Shown: piece by piece, positions 46,250-58,373 of the stretch
Layout: every line of letters starts with the position of its first letter
Position numbering within the stretch: position 1 is the first letter of the stretch
NCBI GenBank assembly: GCA_039000515.1
Contig: JBCFYV010000596.1
Coordinates: 1-64,000, forward strand
DNA: 64,000 nt
Direction: 5' to 3'
DNA from: Timema cristinae
Lineage: Eukaryota; Arthropoda; Insecta; Phasmatodea; Timematidae
The notes under the pieces: model-generated
What the model saw: only the letters and a program-made list of their open reading frames with translations
Database searches by the model: none
Told to the model about the DNA's origin: nothing
Translations under genes and position numbers: made by a program

Positions 46250-46887
46250 ACACAATAATGAGGAACATGTTCGAGAACCCTGGCTGGTGAGTTAACCCAC
46301 AATCCTAACACAATAATGAGGAACATGTTCGAGAACCCTGGCTGGTGAGTTAATCTACATTCCTCACACAATAATGAGGAACATGTTGGAGAACCCTGGC
46401 TGGTGAGTTAATCCACATTACTCACACAATTATGAGGAACATGTTTGAGAACCCTGGCTGGTGAGTTAACCTACATTCCTCACACAATAACGAGGAACAT
46501 GTTCGAGAACCCTGGCTGGCGAGTTGACCCACATTTCTAACACAATAATGAGGAACATGTTTGAGAACCCTGGCTGGTGAGTTAACCCACATTCCTACAC
46601 AATAATGAGGAACATGTTCGAGAACCCTGGCTGGTGAGTTAAACCCACATTCCTAACACAATAATGAGGAACATGTTCGAGAACCCTGGCTGGTGAGTTA
46701 ACCCACATTCCTAACACAATAATGAGGAACATGTTCGAGAACCCTGGCTGTGAGTTTAACCCACAATCCCAACACATAATGAGGAACATGTTCGAGAACC
46801 CTGGCTGGTTTAGTTAACCCCAACCTAACACAATAATGAGGAACATGTTCGAAACCCGGGGTGGTGATTAACCCACATTCCCCAACA

Positions 46888-46965
<78 letters not shown>

Positions 46966-47270
46966 AAAAAAAAAAAATGTTGGAGAACCCTGGCTGGTGG
47001 AAATTTTAAACCACATTATCACACAATAATGAGGAAAATGGGTTTGAGAACCCCGGAGGTTTTATTAACCTTAAAATTTTTTCTCACACAATAATGAGGA
47101 AAAATGTTCGGGAACCCTGGCTTTGAGTTTAAACCTTAAAATTAAATTCAAACCCAAAAATGAGGAAAATGTTGAGAAACCACCCGGGGGTGAGTTAACC
47201 TACATTACTCACACATATTGAGGAAATGTTGAGAACCCCGGCTTGGGGAGTTAACCTTTAAAATTTATCC
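46250..47270 (+). repeat. 58-bp minisatellite, about 16 copies
   Basis: Units contain 'aatgaggaacatgttcgaga', 'accctggctggtgagttaac' and 'ccacattcct'; AGGAACATG recurs at 46261 and 46319, giving 58 bp. Copies up to about 46840 are crisp. From about 46850 the same units become blurred (aacccggggtggtgattaac, gaggaaaatgttgagaaacc). The repeat therefore crosses the boundary between normal and corrupted sequence. Confidence 0.92.
46889..46977. repeat. Poly(A) tract of about 85 bases inside the 58-bp array
   Basis: An almost pure A run interrupts one 58-bp unit with no other insertion signature, exactly at the quality boundary. It is more likely an assembly or basecalling artefact than a retro-insertion. 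Confidence 0.9.
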
Positions 47271-50200
47271 AAACCCATTAAAAGTTTAATAATTTATAAT
47301 TTGGGTACAGTAAATTTTTAATAACCCAAAAGATGTTAATGTTAAAATCCCAAAGATTTTTTTGAAATTTAAAAAAAAAATTAATTTTCAGGTCAAAAAT
47401 TCCCCCCCCTTTTTCTTCCATATCAACAGAAATATTTAAATCGAAAAAACTTTCAACCTCAAAATATTAAAAAAAATTTTTTTACTTTTTTTTTTTGTTT
47501 CCCAACCCAAAAAAAATGGGGTTTTTTAATCCTTTGTCCCCATGTCTTTTTATTTCGTCAATTTCCTGGGCCCCCAGGGCTGAATTTGGTTTTTTTTAAA
47601 TTTTTTTTAAAAAATTTTTTCTTAGCTATTATTGGCAATACCTTAAAAAAAGATTTTTTTTTATTTTGGCCCTACCCCTCCAAAATTTAAATTTTTCCCC
47701 TGTATAAAAGGGAGGACTTTTTTTTTTTCGTTTTTAAAATTTTTTCAAAAAAATTTCTACCCAAATTTATTTGAAATTGTTAAACTAGATGTGTTCTACC
47801 TGAAAAAAAAACAATTTTAACTTGTATTTTGGGTAAAAAATTTCAAATTTTTTAGTGATTTTTATTAAATTTGAAAAGACTAAAAAAATTTTTTAACGTT
47901 TTATTTTAAAAAAGTATGATTGGGGGGTTTGACATGTTAAAAAAAACGTAAAGTTTAACTTTATTCTGGGGTTTAAAATTGTTTCAAAAAAAAATTTGAT
48001 CGGCCATTTGGTTAAAAATAGGTATCTGTTAAGCTTTTTTTCCTTATAAATATTATATATATAAAAAATATTTTTATTTAAAATTTATAAATAAAATATT
48101 TTTCCCAAAAATTTTAATTTTTTTTTTAAAATTCCATCCAAAACTATTTTCAAAAAATTTAAAGCCCTTTTAAAAAACAAAAAAATCTGTAAGTATATAT
48201 GTCTATTATTTATAAAATTTGACTTAAAATACATTCCCCGATTTAAAAAGTTGGGGGTTTCTTAAAAACATTAATTTGATAATTGTTTAAATGATTTACT
48301 AATTTAAAAAAAATTTAAACTTTTTTAAAATTGCCTTTTTAAAAATTCTGTTTAAAATTTGGTTTTAGAGAATATTTTAAGTGATAATAAATAAATTTTT
48401 TGTTTTTTGCTAAAAAAAATTAATTTAATTGTATTTTGTTTTTGGGCAAATTTTAAAAAAATTTTTTTTTAAACATTTCGAAATTGGGGCCTTTTAAGAT
48501 AGAAGTTAAAAATGGGGTAAAAAGGGAATAACTTCCCATGGGTATTTTTTTTTTTCAAATATGAAAAACTAAGGGTTTTTTAAAAAAAACAGATTTTTTT
48601 TTTTTCCCCCCGACCCGGGCCCCCAAAACCCTTTAATTTCACCCTTTAATGGGGAAAAGTTTTTTTCGTTGTGTCGAACGAAAAAAATTTAAATTTTCTT
48701 TTTAACCATGGGGAACAAAATAAAAATTTTCATAAAAATTTTAGGTTGCAGTTTTAAAAATTTTAAAAAATTAGATTAAAAGTGAACACAAGATAATATA
48801 ATATATAAAAAAAAAAAAAAAACAGGGAAGGGGGTGGAAAATTTGTCCCCCCCACTTTTTTTTTCATCATAATATCGCAAAGTTTTTAAATGATCTGGAA
48901 ATGTAGAAAACACACTTTGAAGTTTTTAACTTGCCAATGGAATTAAGACTTTTTAAAAACTTTAAAATATGAAAAATTTTTTCAAAATATTACACACTTG
49001 GTCACTAATGAATTTGTGCTGGTAATAACCCCCCTTACTTAGGAACAAAAATTCACTAAAAATAAAAGATTAAAATTTTTTTTAAATTTAATTTTTTTTA
49101 AATATCTTTTAAAAAAAAATTTAAGTAAAAATTTAAAAGTGAAACTTAAAGTTAAAATTAAGTGAAGTTAAAAAAACTGTCCTATTTATTTGCAAAAATC
49201 CAAATGTATCATATGTCCAATCCAGCACTTCATTGTGAGCCACACCAATTCATAACTGTACCCACAATTACCCTTCTGTCTGCTGAAAAAAGCCTTCACA
49301 GAAAATCAAACGCATCCCATTTTCGGGCAGGAACGCCATTTCAATTTCTGGAAGAGACCGCTGAATCAATTTTGAACTCCTATCCGAGTCTTCAGTAAAA
49401 ATTAGCTTTCTTTTTAATTTTCGACTTATTTTTTTTTTGGGTCTTGGTATCATGTGGCGGTTCATCCCCCTTACAATCTTCTTTTCCTCCCTTTTTTTTT
49501 CTTTTTTTTTTCCCCCTTTTTTTCTCAACTTTCTAATGAATTTTATAGGGGACGATGTTTTTTTTGCGCCTTTCATAGATTTTGGGGTCCTTTGTTTGTC
49601 ATTTTCTTTTGGGTTTTGGGGAATTGGCCAAATACTTTTGGTGATACATGATTGGATTCTTCACTAAAGAACATCCGGGGGGCCGGCTTTTTCCAACCCC
49701 TTTGCACAGGGAATCGCTCGACGGGTTCATTGTTTTGGGCGAAAAGGGAATATGGAGTTAAGTCCTGAAGGATTCAGTGATTGTCCCTTTTGTGTAACTG
49801 ATGCCTTTGTTTTTTTCGGGCTTGTAATAAACCCACGTTCATATACATTTCCGAAGAAACAAAATCTGTGTCGTTAAATATCTGTCGGTTAAAAGATAGA
49901 TTGGGGTACCCTTAAACCATTAGGTTTTTCTCCATTTGACATTCAGATAGCTTTCCAAAAGTTGTGCATTTTAGGGCCGGAGGTCTGGTTTTAAAATGTA
50001 GATCCACTGTTGATTTTTTTTCACGTAATAATGTTTCAATGGCCCCCAGAAGGCCCTTTTAAATGGTTCATACGGTGGGTCTTGTGGGGGAGATTTAAAA
50101 TTTTTTACATGTTTTTTGCGGGCAAATCTAAAAATTTAAATGTTTTTTGGGTTTTACCCCCATAAAGAATAGTAAGAAAAAGATTTTGTTTTGGGTTTTG

Positions 50201-51650
50201 TTTTCTCGATAAAGGGTTAACCTCAGTAAAAAGATTGCCTTGGATCCCAACCCATGGGTGGATTTTCCCTGGGCCCGGTGGAGCTCCTTTTTTAAGTCTT
50301 GTCATATTTTTTCCCCGGGAAAATTAAATTGGTGGAACAAAAAAAATTCCGCACTCATGCAGCAACAAGGTAAAATGACCCCCTTTCAGCACGGTTAGGC
50401 TCCCACCCGCCGTTTTCCTTGAGGCCAACGACTCGCGGGACCTTACTTGAACAACAGATTGCCGGTTTTGTCGCATGAATATTCTGTCTTTTGGATATTT
50501 ATGTTTTTGTAACTCAACTTTAAGTATGTCGAAAAAAAAAATTTACTGCTTCTTATTAAATCCCTTTCACGGCAAAGGGAGTGGCGAGGTTTCAAATTGA
50601 CAGTTTATCTTTTTGGGGGGGCCATAAAAAAGATCAAACCGGGTCGGCCCGCTATCTCACCCCCAAAAATGGATGGCGAATTTATTTTTTCACACAACGG
50701 TAAATAGCGACGCCTCTGTCTTTTAAGAATGAAACTTTGACCCAAACCAGAAAAAAATTTACAAGCTCTTCCTCCATTTGGGGGAATAATGGGGTTTCGC
50801 CCCAATTTCATTAACGCTTTTCAACGGCAAACAAGCGGAAGGGCTTTTCAAAGTGGGGACGAGGCACAAAAATATTTTCGAAGCTTTTTTTAACCCCATT
50901 GATTATTTTCAACGCTTTGTAAAGCATTTTAAACAAATCTTGTTTTATTCCCTACTTTCGTTTTTTACCTTTTTGAGCAAAGGGGTTTGCGGGATCTTAA
51001 AATAATATTAAAAAAATCACGTTAAAATGTGGACGCAATTTGGGGCCCCTTTTTTATGGGGCTCAAAATTCCAGCATCGTAAAGGGCCATAAAATTTACC
51101 CTTGCCATCTGGTAAACACGTTTTTTTGTTCATTATTGTAAATATAATTTTTAAATTTTAAAACTGGAAAATTTACCCCTTTAAAATTTAAACCCAAAAA
51201 AAGTACAATAATAATTTGCAGTTATGAAAAAAAATTGTGTTGATGTGTCAAACACATACCTTTCAAAGATTTTCAGGGGGCGAAAAAAATAAAAACACAC
51301 CCAAACCACTCCCTTAGAGGAATACGCCAGCGTCTTATAGGTACTTCGAGTAACTATTTCTAATAGTTAAAGTGATCACATGATTCATGATGCTTACTTA
51401 GAAAACGAAAGGGGCCCATATTAACGACGGGGGGCAATTTTCCCCCCTTACCTATATATAAAATAAAAAACTATTTAAAAATAGTTTTTTTAAGGGGTTA
51501 TTTTATTTGAGAGTTGAATTTCAATGGTTTTTTTTATTAAAAAAGCCCAAATAAAATAAAAAGTGCCCTTCCACTTTTTTTAAAAAAGTTCCCAAAAAAG
51601 CTATTCAATTTTTATCAATACCCGTATTAAGTAGTTAAATCTAGAACTAA
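47271..51650. other. Second homopolymer-run block, unreliable sequence
   Basis: Same abnormal texture as 33480-44815. The part 49160-51100 is less AT-rich and has several minus-strand open pieces (near 49268-49576, 50105-50305 and 50605-50811), so a real coding element may be hidden there. No motif is intact enough to name it. Normal texture returns near 51650. Confidence 0.6.
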
Positions 51651-53189
51651 CTGTTGGCTGTTAGTGACATACCTATTAGTTAAAATTGACGCAATGGTGG
51701 AGTTAATGTGTATATTGTTTTCACTACGCAAAAACTATTTATTACTGAATCAATCATGTGAAGGGTGTTTTTGTATGTTCAGATCTTTACTGAGAAGGTG
51801 TTATATGTTCACTGGGCTGTGTAAGTTATTTTATTGTCTAAGTTTAGTATTTACATGTAATTAATGCACATGACTCAACACTTTATTTTTGACTGTGTCT
51901 ACTAGGCGCAGTATTTTTGTTATCGTTGTTTCTACGGCATGTGGTATGGGGACTGAAAAGTAATGTGAAGAGGAATATGGGAGAAGGTATAGAAAGTGTG
52001 TTTCATGCAGCAAAACAAAATTTAGAAAATAATAAAAATAGTCACTACAATGTAATGACAAGAGATTCTTACAATTAATCACCTTTTGATAATTATAGAA
52101 ACTGGTGAAGTGAAAAATTATTCTCAAGAGGTAAAACCCTCAAATAACAGTTCAAGACCTCGATAATGCTAGAGAAGCGAATCATCTAGCTATAAGACAG
52201 GAGTTTGAGAGAGAAGAAGATGGAAACTTCAAGAAAATATGCATTATAACAATAAAATTGATAAATCCTTTATTAAACGATGTATACAATCCGCCACTGA
52301 GAAACATAAAAAATAAAAGCTTGATTAGCAAGCTATTAATAATTCGGAAATGACATCCGCGGCCAGGTCCTACCTCATTGACATGAAAACTCAGCTAGAT
52401 GATTGTTCAGATTCATTATGTCTACTCAGGTTTATTTAACCAAGTTAGCCTTACTGAAAGCACTGCAAAAGCAGGATGCTTCTCTTCATAAATCGAGCCC
52501 CGTGCATTTTATATCATGTAATGAAGTTATATATAGCTCATTACATCCAAATAACGAGATTAATCGACAAAGTTAACATATGGTACAATGATAAACTAAG
52601 TCAGAGTCAAAGCCAGGAGTATAATGAAAATAGTGGAGTTTTCAGGATGGAAATGAGGTCATAGCTTTATTTCTTTATTGGGCCGCTTATACCTACATAG
52701 TGTTTCAGGACAGTGGGCAGGTTGAGGGGGTGTGAGGTGTGAGGGGAGAAGATCCTGATCGTCAGAGGAGACGGGAGCTGCGGGGAGGAGCGGATGGGTT
52801 TTATATTGTTCAGAGGAAGCCCACCCCCTCACCCCTCTCCCCGCGGTTGAACTCGCGACGCGTACTATCTCTCATCCCTCTCTCTCCCTTTCCCCTCTCT
52901 CATCCTTCCTCGAACAGTTTTTAAGGCCAGGCTGGGAAACATACATATCTAAATGATCTTTTTTTGCTCTGAATGAAACATACATACCCCTCTATTATAA
53001 AAGATCCTTTTTTACTTAGAACATGATCTTAAATGAAACTCTTTTTATTCTATAAATCAAGGACTTAAATAAATAGTACAACTTTTTATTTAGCGAGTAT
53101 ATTCTTTAGATTAGGATGAAACATTACATACACATATACAAAAAATTCCCTTGTCTCTCATAGTCTTTCACTTGATGCATATAAAAAAT
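51651..53189. other. Intergenic DNA left of the second virus-like element
   Basis: AT-rich to 52680. 52710-52920 is GC-rich, with opposed 'gggggtgtgaggtgtgaggg' and 'cccaccccctcacccctctc' segments that form a loose inverted pair. No gene is seen. It might include the left terminus of the 53190-60980 element, but no matching right end was found. Confidence 0.4.
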
Positions 53190-53859
53190 CTCTTTCTCTA
53201 AGTCTTGTCAAAACGCGTACTCGCGAACGGCTTCACCACTTGAACGATTCGTACTCTGCCTTCACCTTAGATATAACGAGTCCACTCTGTGAATGCGTTA
53301 AAGCGACTCCTGTAGTGGCGCACCAAAGTATTTACCCGAAGATGCACTGCCCGGCACATAGTCTAGCGTTATGAAAGTTCGGTCGTCTCTTCTCGCTGAC
53401 CTCTTCGTCCCCTTACTAGACGGTGGACGTTGTACGTTCGATACTTTTTCCAAGTTCCGGAATGTGCTATGACCCGATCGAGTTCACTCACGCTCGATTC
53501 GGATCCAAACCGACGCACAAAGCGTTTTCCTCTCCAGAGCGACTCCTCACTCGGCCAAGCGTAGAACCGTTGTTTCAGATGGACCGACCTCGATTCTGGA
53601 GAATTTGAGATCGTCTCCATCCTTGAGATTGTAACCGGCATGCGCTAAGAACAGCGTTCAAGCATGACTGACTTCATTCCCACCTTCCGGGATGATGCTC
53701 CGAGCCAGTCGCGGAATAAATCTCAGCACTCGCTGTAACCACTATCGACCCGCGCGAATGTGGTATTCTAAAACCACCAGTTCGATGATCTTAATAATCG
53801 CTCATGTCCTCCAGACAGGAACCCAACTGCCTAAACATTTAAATGAAGATAATTCTCCC

Positions 53860-55050
53860 CGCCTCGCAGCCGCTTTAATACGCTCGGAGGGAAGGAGGAA
53901 CGCCCCCTCCCTATCCTTTCTACAACTATATCCTTCGCACTCGATCCACAGAATTGTGTGACGAAGTCGAACCCTAACCATTTGACGTATAACTCTATTT
54001 CCGAATCGTCTGATTATCTTCTCTACGAGTAAACATCGGGATAGAAATCTTTCTAAGATTCCTTTGCGTTGTAAACCTCCGTGATAAGATTACCTTACAT
54101 ATCATTCGAGTAGGAATGTCCTGGGATAGTCTCGGAAACGAACGTTACGTATTTTAAACAGTTTCGGTCGACCAGTTCGTGTATAACCCTTATCGAAAAC
54201 GTCCTTATACTTGCTGATACGAACTATTTCACCCACCTTTAAATATGTTCGTGTGGAATCTGACATCATGAAACGTTTATAATGGTATGTAAAAGTCTAT
54301 CGTCCTTGACGTCTATAGGGTCTCATCTTTATGTCGAGTGTAACCATAAGACGGTTGTATTCGTCCAGTAAGGAATCGATCATATCGATCCATTGATATG
54401 AAACGTTAGCCGTTAACCTCCTCCACAAATCATGTTGCTTGAGAGTACATTAATTGTTCCACGACGCTAGCCTTGACGTTGCTGTTTTAGATAAGATTGT
54501 ATCCTCTTTCCCTCTTCAGGAGTGTTTTGCATTCCGGTTTGTAAAACTCTGTACCATTACCGTTTGGAGATGACGTACCGAGGTAAACCTACCTTGTCGA
54601 GAGGAGAGTCCATTGCGGCGCTGACGTTCTTACCCTTCTAGTCATGACGGGTGCGGCCCAAGCCTCTTGTAATACACTCGATGATGGTGAGAAGGTACTT
54701 GAAGCCTAATCGATCTGAGTAGGGGTATCATCCTCCACCGATCGGCCTGAAGAGCTCGTTCAAGCCTCGTACACTAACGTGTCTCGAGAAATCGTCGGTC
54801 TGCAGGACGATGAAGTTTCACGCGTCAATCTCCCACTTACGCCGGACTAATGATTGTGATAAAACGAAGAGATGAACGGCTTTATACGTGATTCCCGCCT
54901 CGCGTAATTCTCAATGATAGAAACCATGATCTCGTTTATCGTGAGCGGAGGCCGGCCTCGGTAGATGCGAGCTAGAGTCGTAAATCGATCGACCAATTCG
55001 TTAGGATCGTCCCAATAGGTATAATCGACGCCCTCTCCCTGTCACCATCT
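53860..55050 (-). pseudogene. Chromodomain integrase of the second element (multiply frameshifted)
   Basis: Motifs in minus-strand order are DDPNELVDRF and TINEIMVSII (about 55010-54900, an N-terminal region) and KYLLTIIEC (about 54690, matching the YLLTVID strand of the first integrase). Next come GNGTEFYK (about 54550, second aspartate position, where the aspartate is no longer readable) and ASVVEQLM (about 54465, catalytic glutamate). IDMIDSLLDEYNR follows near 54385. The C-terminus (about 54240-53900) has FDKGY-like and YVKWLGFD chromodomain words. About 390 codons, comparable to the integrase at 18318. No frame is continuous for more than about 60 codons. It is oriented opposite to the capsid-side genes. 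Confidence 0.75.
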
Positions 55051-55059
55051 ATGAATAAA

Positions 55060-56560
55060 CCCTCACCATCAAGCTCCTCCACACACATAGGTTTGATGAT
55101 TAACGAATAACATTGATCCGCGCGCATCTTGATACGAGCGTACGGTTCGGGTTTCTCACCGAGGCGCGTTCGTTTCCTTTCGAGTATAACTTGTATACTT
55201 TCAGAAGCGTCCTTAGTATAATGGGCAGGGTGTTCTTCTGAAGTAATTCTAATAGTCCTCGAGTATAAACGGTATCGTCTTATTGTTAAGGAGTATGGTT
55301 TCCGTCTCTTCCGTTGAATACGATACGACCTATCTCACGAGCTTGGTAGAGTCACCTTCATGACGGACCTCCGTAGGTCTTATCGGAATGGCGTGAGATG
55401 AATAAAGATAACATTCCAATAGATTGGTTGGTTTTGCAATCTCTCAGGTTGAGGCTTTCCGTCTCCTCAGTTCGGTGAGCGCCCTCTACCATCTTGTTCA
55501 GAGGAACCATGATAAGGTTGAACGTTTCATTCGCGACGTGCTCAGACCTCGTGTCGGGCTTCACGTAGTTGTCTTATACTTTTTCGTTTAATAATCCTTA
55601 CTCGCTTTTATAAAAAAAATATCCACCGTGACCTTTCGTCACATGATGTAAGGTGTTAATGTCTCTTACCGTGAAGAAACGGTTCATTATAATCTAAACG
55701 TAAGTACAACCTAATCTACGGTTAAAATTCGGGGACGTCGTCGGCTTTTTCTATCATGAAAGATATAGAGTCATCTTTGGACACCGTCTATAGGTGGATC
55801 GTCGATAATTTTATAGATTCAACAAGCAAATAAGATTTTCAGTTTCATAGACCATCGGTGAAACGATGCCCGTCCTCTGAACTTATAACCGCGTTCACGC
55901 CGTTAGAGTCCAAATTCAGAAATGTCTCGCTCCTTTTCCGCATAAACAGGTTTTCGAATCCCAAGTAATGTAGATGAAACTACGATTAACCGTAAGTCTA
56001 CGTAAGCTTTAGGCACGGCGTCTTGAAGGCGAAGTGGGCATACCTATATCCGCAAAACTGGCCGCCTGCTCGTAAAGCCGTTCGGTATCTGTCCCCTTTA
56101 CTATAGTTATACCTCTCGCTATCAAATCGTTGTAAATGGTTCGTTTGTATCACGAAAGTTTCTTCTAGGACTTTAGCAGCTTCGAACTTAAATTAAAGCG
56201 TCAAGCGTCGGTTTATTTCGTCGAGCCGATCTTGAGCCATTTCCGTACCTCCTCATCCCTATGACGATACTCTTCTCAAAATTCGGCGTATTTTATTCGA
56301 TCCTTCTCCATAACCTCGATCAACGATCCATCAGTCCTTCGATGACATTCCTTCGGCGTTTGAGGGCGACTATCGGCTCGTATGACATGTCTCGCATCCT
56401 TCCTATCGACGTAATACTTGTACAGACATCCTTAGATGCGCTGGCATCTCACGTTGACGATCCGCTTCGATCTAGCGTCGTAATACCTTGAGAGTTTAGA
56501 GTCAATTTATCCTTCCTCTCGACGAGGATCTATAATTGTGCAGACTATGACCTAATTAGA
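55060..56560 (-). pseudogene. Unknown protein(s) between ATPase and integrase
   Basis: Readable islands on the minus strand are VIEGLIVEVMEKDRIKYAEF (about 56330-56270), EEVRKWLK (about 56240), ARGITIVKGTDTERLYEQAA (about 56125-56065), and a 68-codon piece at 55564-55358 with ETFNLIMVPLNKMVEGAHR and NQSIGMLSLFIS. They are charged and helix-rich, with coiled-coil character. This may be one gene or two. No family or enzyme motif is recognised, and the region is too short for polymerase B, none of whose motifs (DTDS, SLYP) appears. A structural or packaging accessory role would fit the position. Confidence 0.45.
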
Positions 56561-56589
56561 TTATGGACGACAGATGTCTTACGTGTACA

Positions 56590-57261
56590 GAATATACGTA
56601 TTCTTGTCCAATAACGTGCAAGATAAAGGAATCCTACACCGTAACGATATCGTCCTTTTATCAATCTCATGATCTTTGCTCACCACCAAAAATCGTACTT
56701 GTGTTTTTCCCAGCACAGTGAGCACAACTCCTTAAATTTTTGGAATGTCATAATCTGTGTTCACGTGATCATCGTAGAACGGCTTAGATTCGTATCGTCC
56801 CATCCTGAATAGGATGAGAAGATTTGCGTTATCTCTCACCATCTGTTTTGGAATGGCGCGAAGTACGTCTGACAAAAAATAGAAACAGTCTATAGCCTTA
56901 TGTCTACCCATACTGAAATAAGCCTGTATATTATATTTTTATCCGCAAGCGACATCGTCGAAAATGAATACAGAGTCGGGTTCGGGCCTCAGGACGGAGG
57001 AAAATTTCCGCGTTGGCTCGGAATACGGAAAATAGCCATACCTTCGACGAGCCGAAGAACCTTCGATAAAACGTGATACTTGGGACTGTACAACAATTTA
57101 TAGTAAACGTACACGTTCTTGAAGCGATAGACCGTTAAGTTCCTCCAACAGGCTGATCATAGGCCGTTGGTTTTACCGCAATTCGAGGGTCCGCAGATGA
57201 TGCAGCGGATAGTATCAGGTAACAACGTGCCATGTTCTCGAGGTAAAAGCTCACCCTCCAT
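56590..57261 (-). pseudogene. Packaging ATPase of the second element (A32/FtsK-like)
   Basis: The start is MEGELLPREHGTLLPDTIRC at 57261, leading straight into an intact P-loop CIICGPSNCGKTNG (about 57210-57165). The Walker B strand is SVFIFDDVAC (about 56978-56950), followed by YFSMGRHKAIDCFYL (about 56930-56885) and a C-terminal region to about 56590. In contrast to the first element's ATPase, the P-loop glycine is present. Frameshifts fall after the P-loop (near 57160) and several times downstream. About 220 codons, family-typical. It diverges from the phospholipase gene across a 120-bp intergenic region. Confidence 0.82.
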
Positions 57262-57332
57262 CGTGATCGTTGTTTGCGTACAGTAAAAGAATCTGTCTGT
57301 TTCTCGAAGCCGCATGTTGACGGCAGACTACC

Positions 57333-57363
57333 TTCATCTATATAATGTCGCGCACCTATATAA
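57333..57363 (+). promoter_or_regulatory. Promoter of the rightward gene set
   Basis: Two TATA-like boxes, TATATAAT (about 57334) and TATATAAA (about 57356), precede the ATG at 57383. The sequence 'aatcagtacgtgtc' just before the ATG includes an initiator-like TCAGT. The 120-bp gap between the opposed ATPase and phospholipase starts is the only room for both promoters. Confidence 0.55.
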
Positions 57364-57382
57364 ATGCTAATCAGTACGTGTC

Positions 57383-57957
57383 ATGAGACAAGAAGAGGGG
57401 AGGATTGTTGATCAGATAATCAATAATCTACCGTTTGAAGCGATATATACCTGGATACCAGTACTGCGGACCGGGGACAATTTGGAAATACGATTGAAAC
57501 GGGGTGATCCCAGAATAAACAGTAAGAACGACAACTGTAAAAACACGATATCCGCCTACTCCCAAGGCGAAAGACTTGCAGGACGTCCATACGGCAGATC
57601 GTGAACTTATCGAGAAATCGTGGAAAAGATTACTCGCACCTGACACATAGTTGGCAGAAAGCCGCCACGTGGGCGGTCACCCAACGCGATGAAGCTAAAG
57701 TCAAGATGGTGTTCAGGTCTAAAGAAGAAAGAAGAAAACTCATGCGGTCGCCAAGCGCCCTACTACTACTACTAGACGCCGTAAGAAGAAGGGTGTAATT
57801 CTACCTATACACCTTTGATCGCAGCGCGCTGGAGCCGTCGCCAGAGGAGCCGCGGGAATCACGAAGGCTGTACAAAGTCTAAGGAGGCGAATCGAAACAA
57901 TTGAACGAGGCTCAGAGACATAATCCGTACGCTCTAAGCTATCGCCATGGGGAAAGG
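57383..57957 (+). pseudogene. Phospholipase A2-domain virion protein with basic/hydrophobic tail
   Basis: It starts MRQEEGRIVDQIINNLPFEA. The calcium-loop motif GYQYCGPGT is readable near 57450, in a frame one base off from the start. The next island, RLKRGDPRINSKND, then a cysteine and, one frame over, an HD pair followed by AYSQ (57540-57565), matches the C-x-x-HD-x-AY active-site helix of the parvovirus-type phospholipase A2 domain. Downstream come DRELIEKSWKRLLAPDT, a Lys/Arg-rich run and a Gly/Ala-rich hydrophobic part with NEAQRHN (about 57900). In parvoviruses this domain breaches endosomal membranes during entry; here a structural or entry role is inferred. At least five frameshifts. 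Confidence 0.72.
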
Positions 57958-57959
57958 CC

Positions 57960-58350
57960 ATGTATCTACGCCTTAAACCCGAAAATAAAAATGGACTGCC
58001 TAAACGTGCCCTTTTACTGAAACGGATCTCGGCAAGTACGCCGCCGAGTTTTAAAAAATCCCCCTTCTTATGAGAGTATTTGTCGAGAGACGCTTTACTA
58101 CGGTCCTCCCTTGGAAGATAAGAGGCGCAATCGACAATCTTGATGATGATACGGTAAGGGTACGCTTGGGTGGCGTATAAGAAAAACGGCGGACGGGTGG
58201 ATTATTTCGATAGTTTCGGTATCTAAGCCGCCCTCGAACTTGCTCGTTATCTCGGAGAATACCCATCACCTATATTCATACGTCGGTATCAAGAGTACGG
58301 TACCGTTTTATGCGGCATCTTTTGTTTATAGCACTTCCTTAAATACTCAC
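57960..58350 (+). pseudogene. Adenain-like protease of the second element
   Basis: It starts MYLRLKPENKNGLP at 57960. The region around 58160-58215 reads WVAYKKNGGRVDYFDSFG, the Trp and Asp part of the adenain-type active site. The histidine expected just before WVA is lost to a one-base deletion ('acgcttgggtgg'). TVLCGIFCL near 58300-58325 supplies the catalytic cysteine context. About 130 codons, similar to the protease at 22336. Frameshifts lie near 58030, 58120 and 58230. It starts 2-5 bp from the end of the preceding gene, implying a compact transcription unit. Confidence 0.75.
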
Positions 58351-58373
58351 GTTGACGTTCGATATTAGTAATA

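Noticed and set aside
46861..47094. Lysine-rich open frame and its phenylalanine-rich complement
   Set aside because: Both are direct translations of the poly(A) tract.
55060..56560. Polymerase B of the second element
   Set aside because: The interval is too short, and no SLYP, NS-x2-G or DTDS-like motif is readable on either strand; the GTDTERLYEQ word is not a polymerase C motif.
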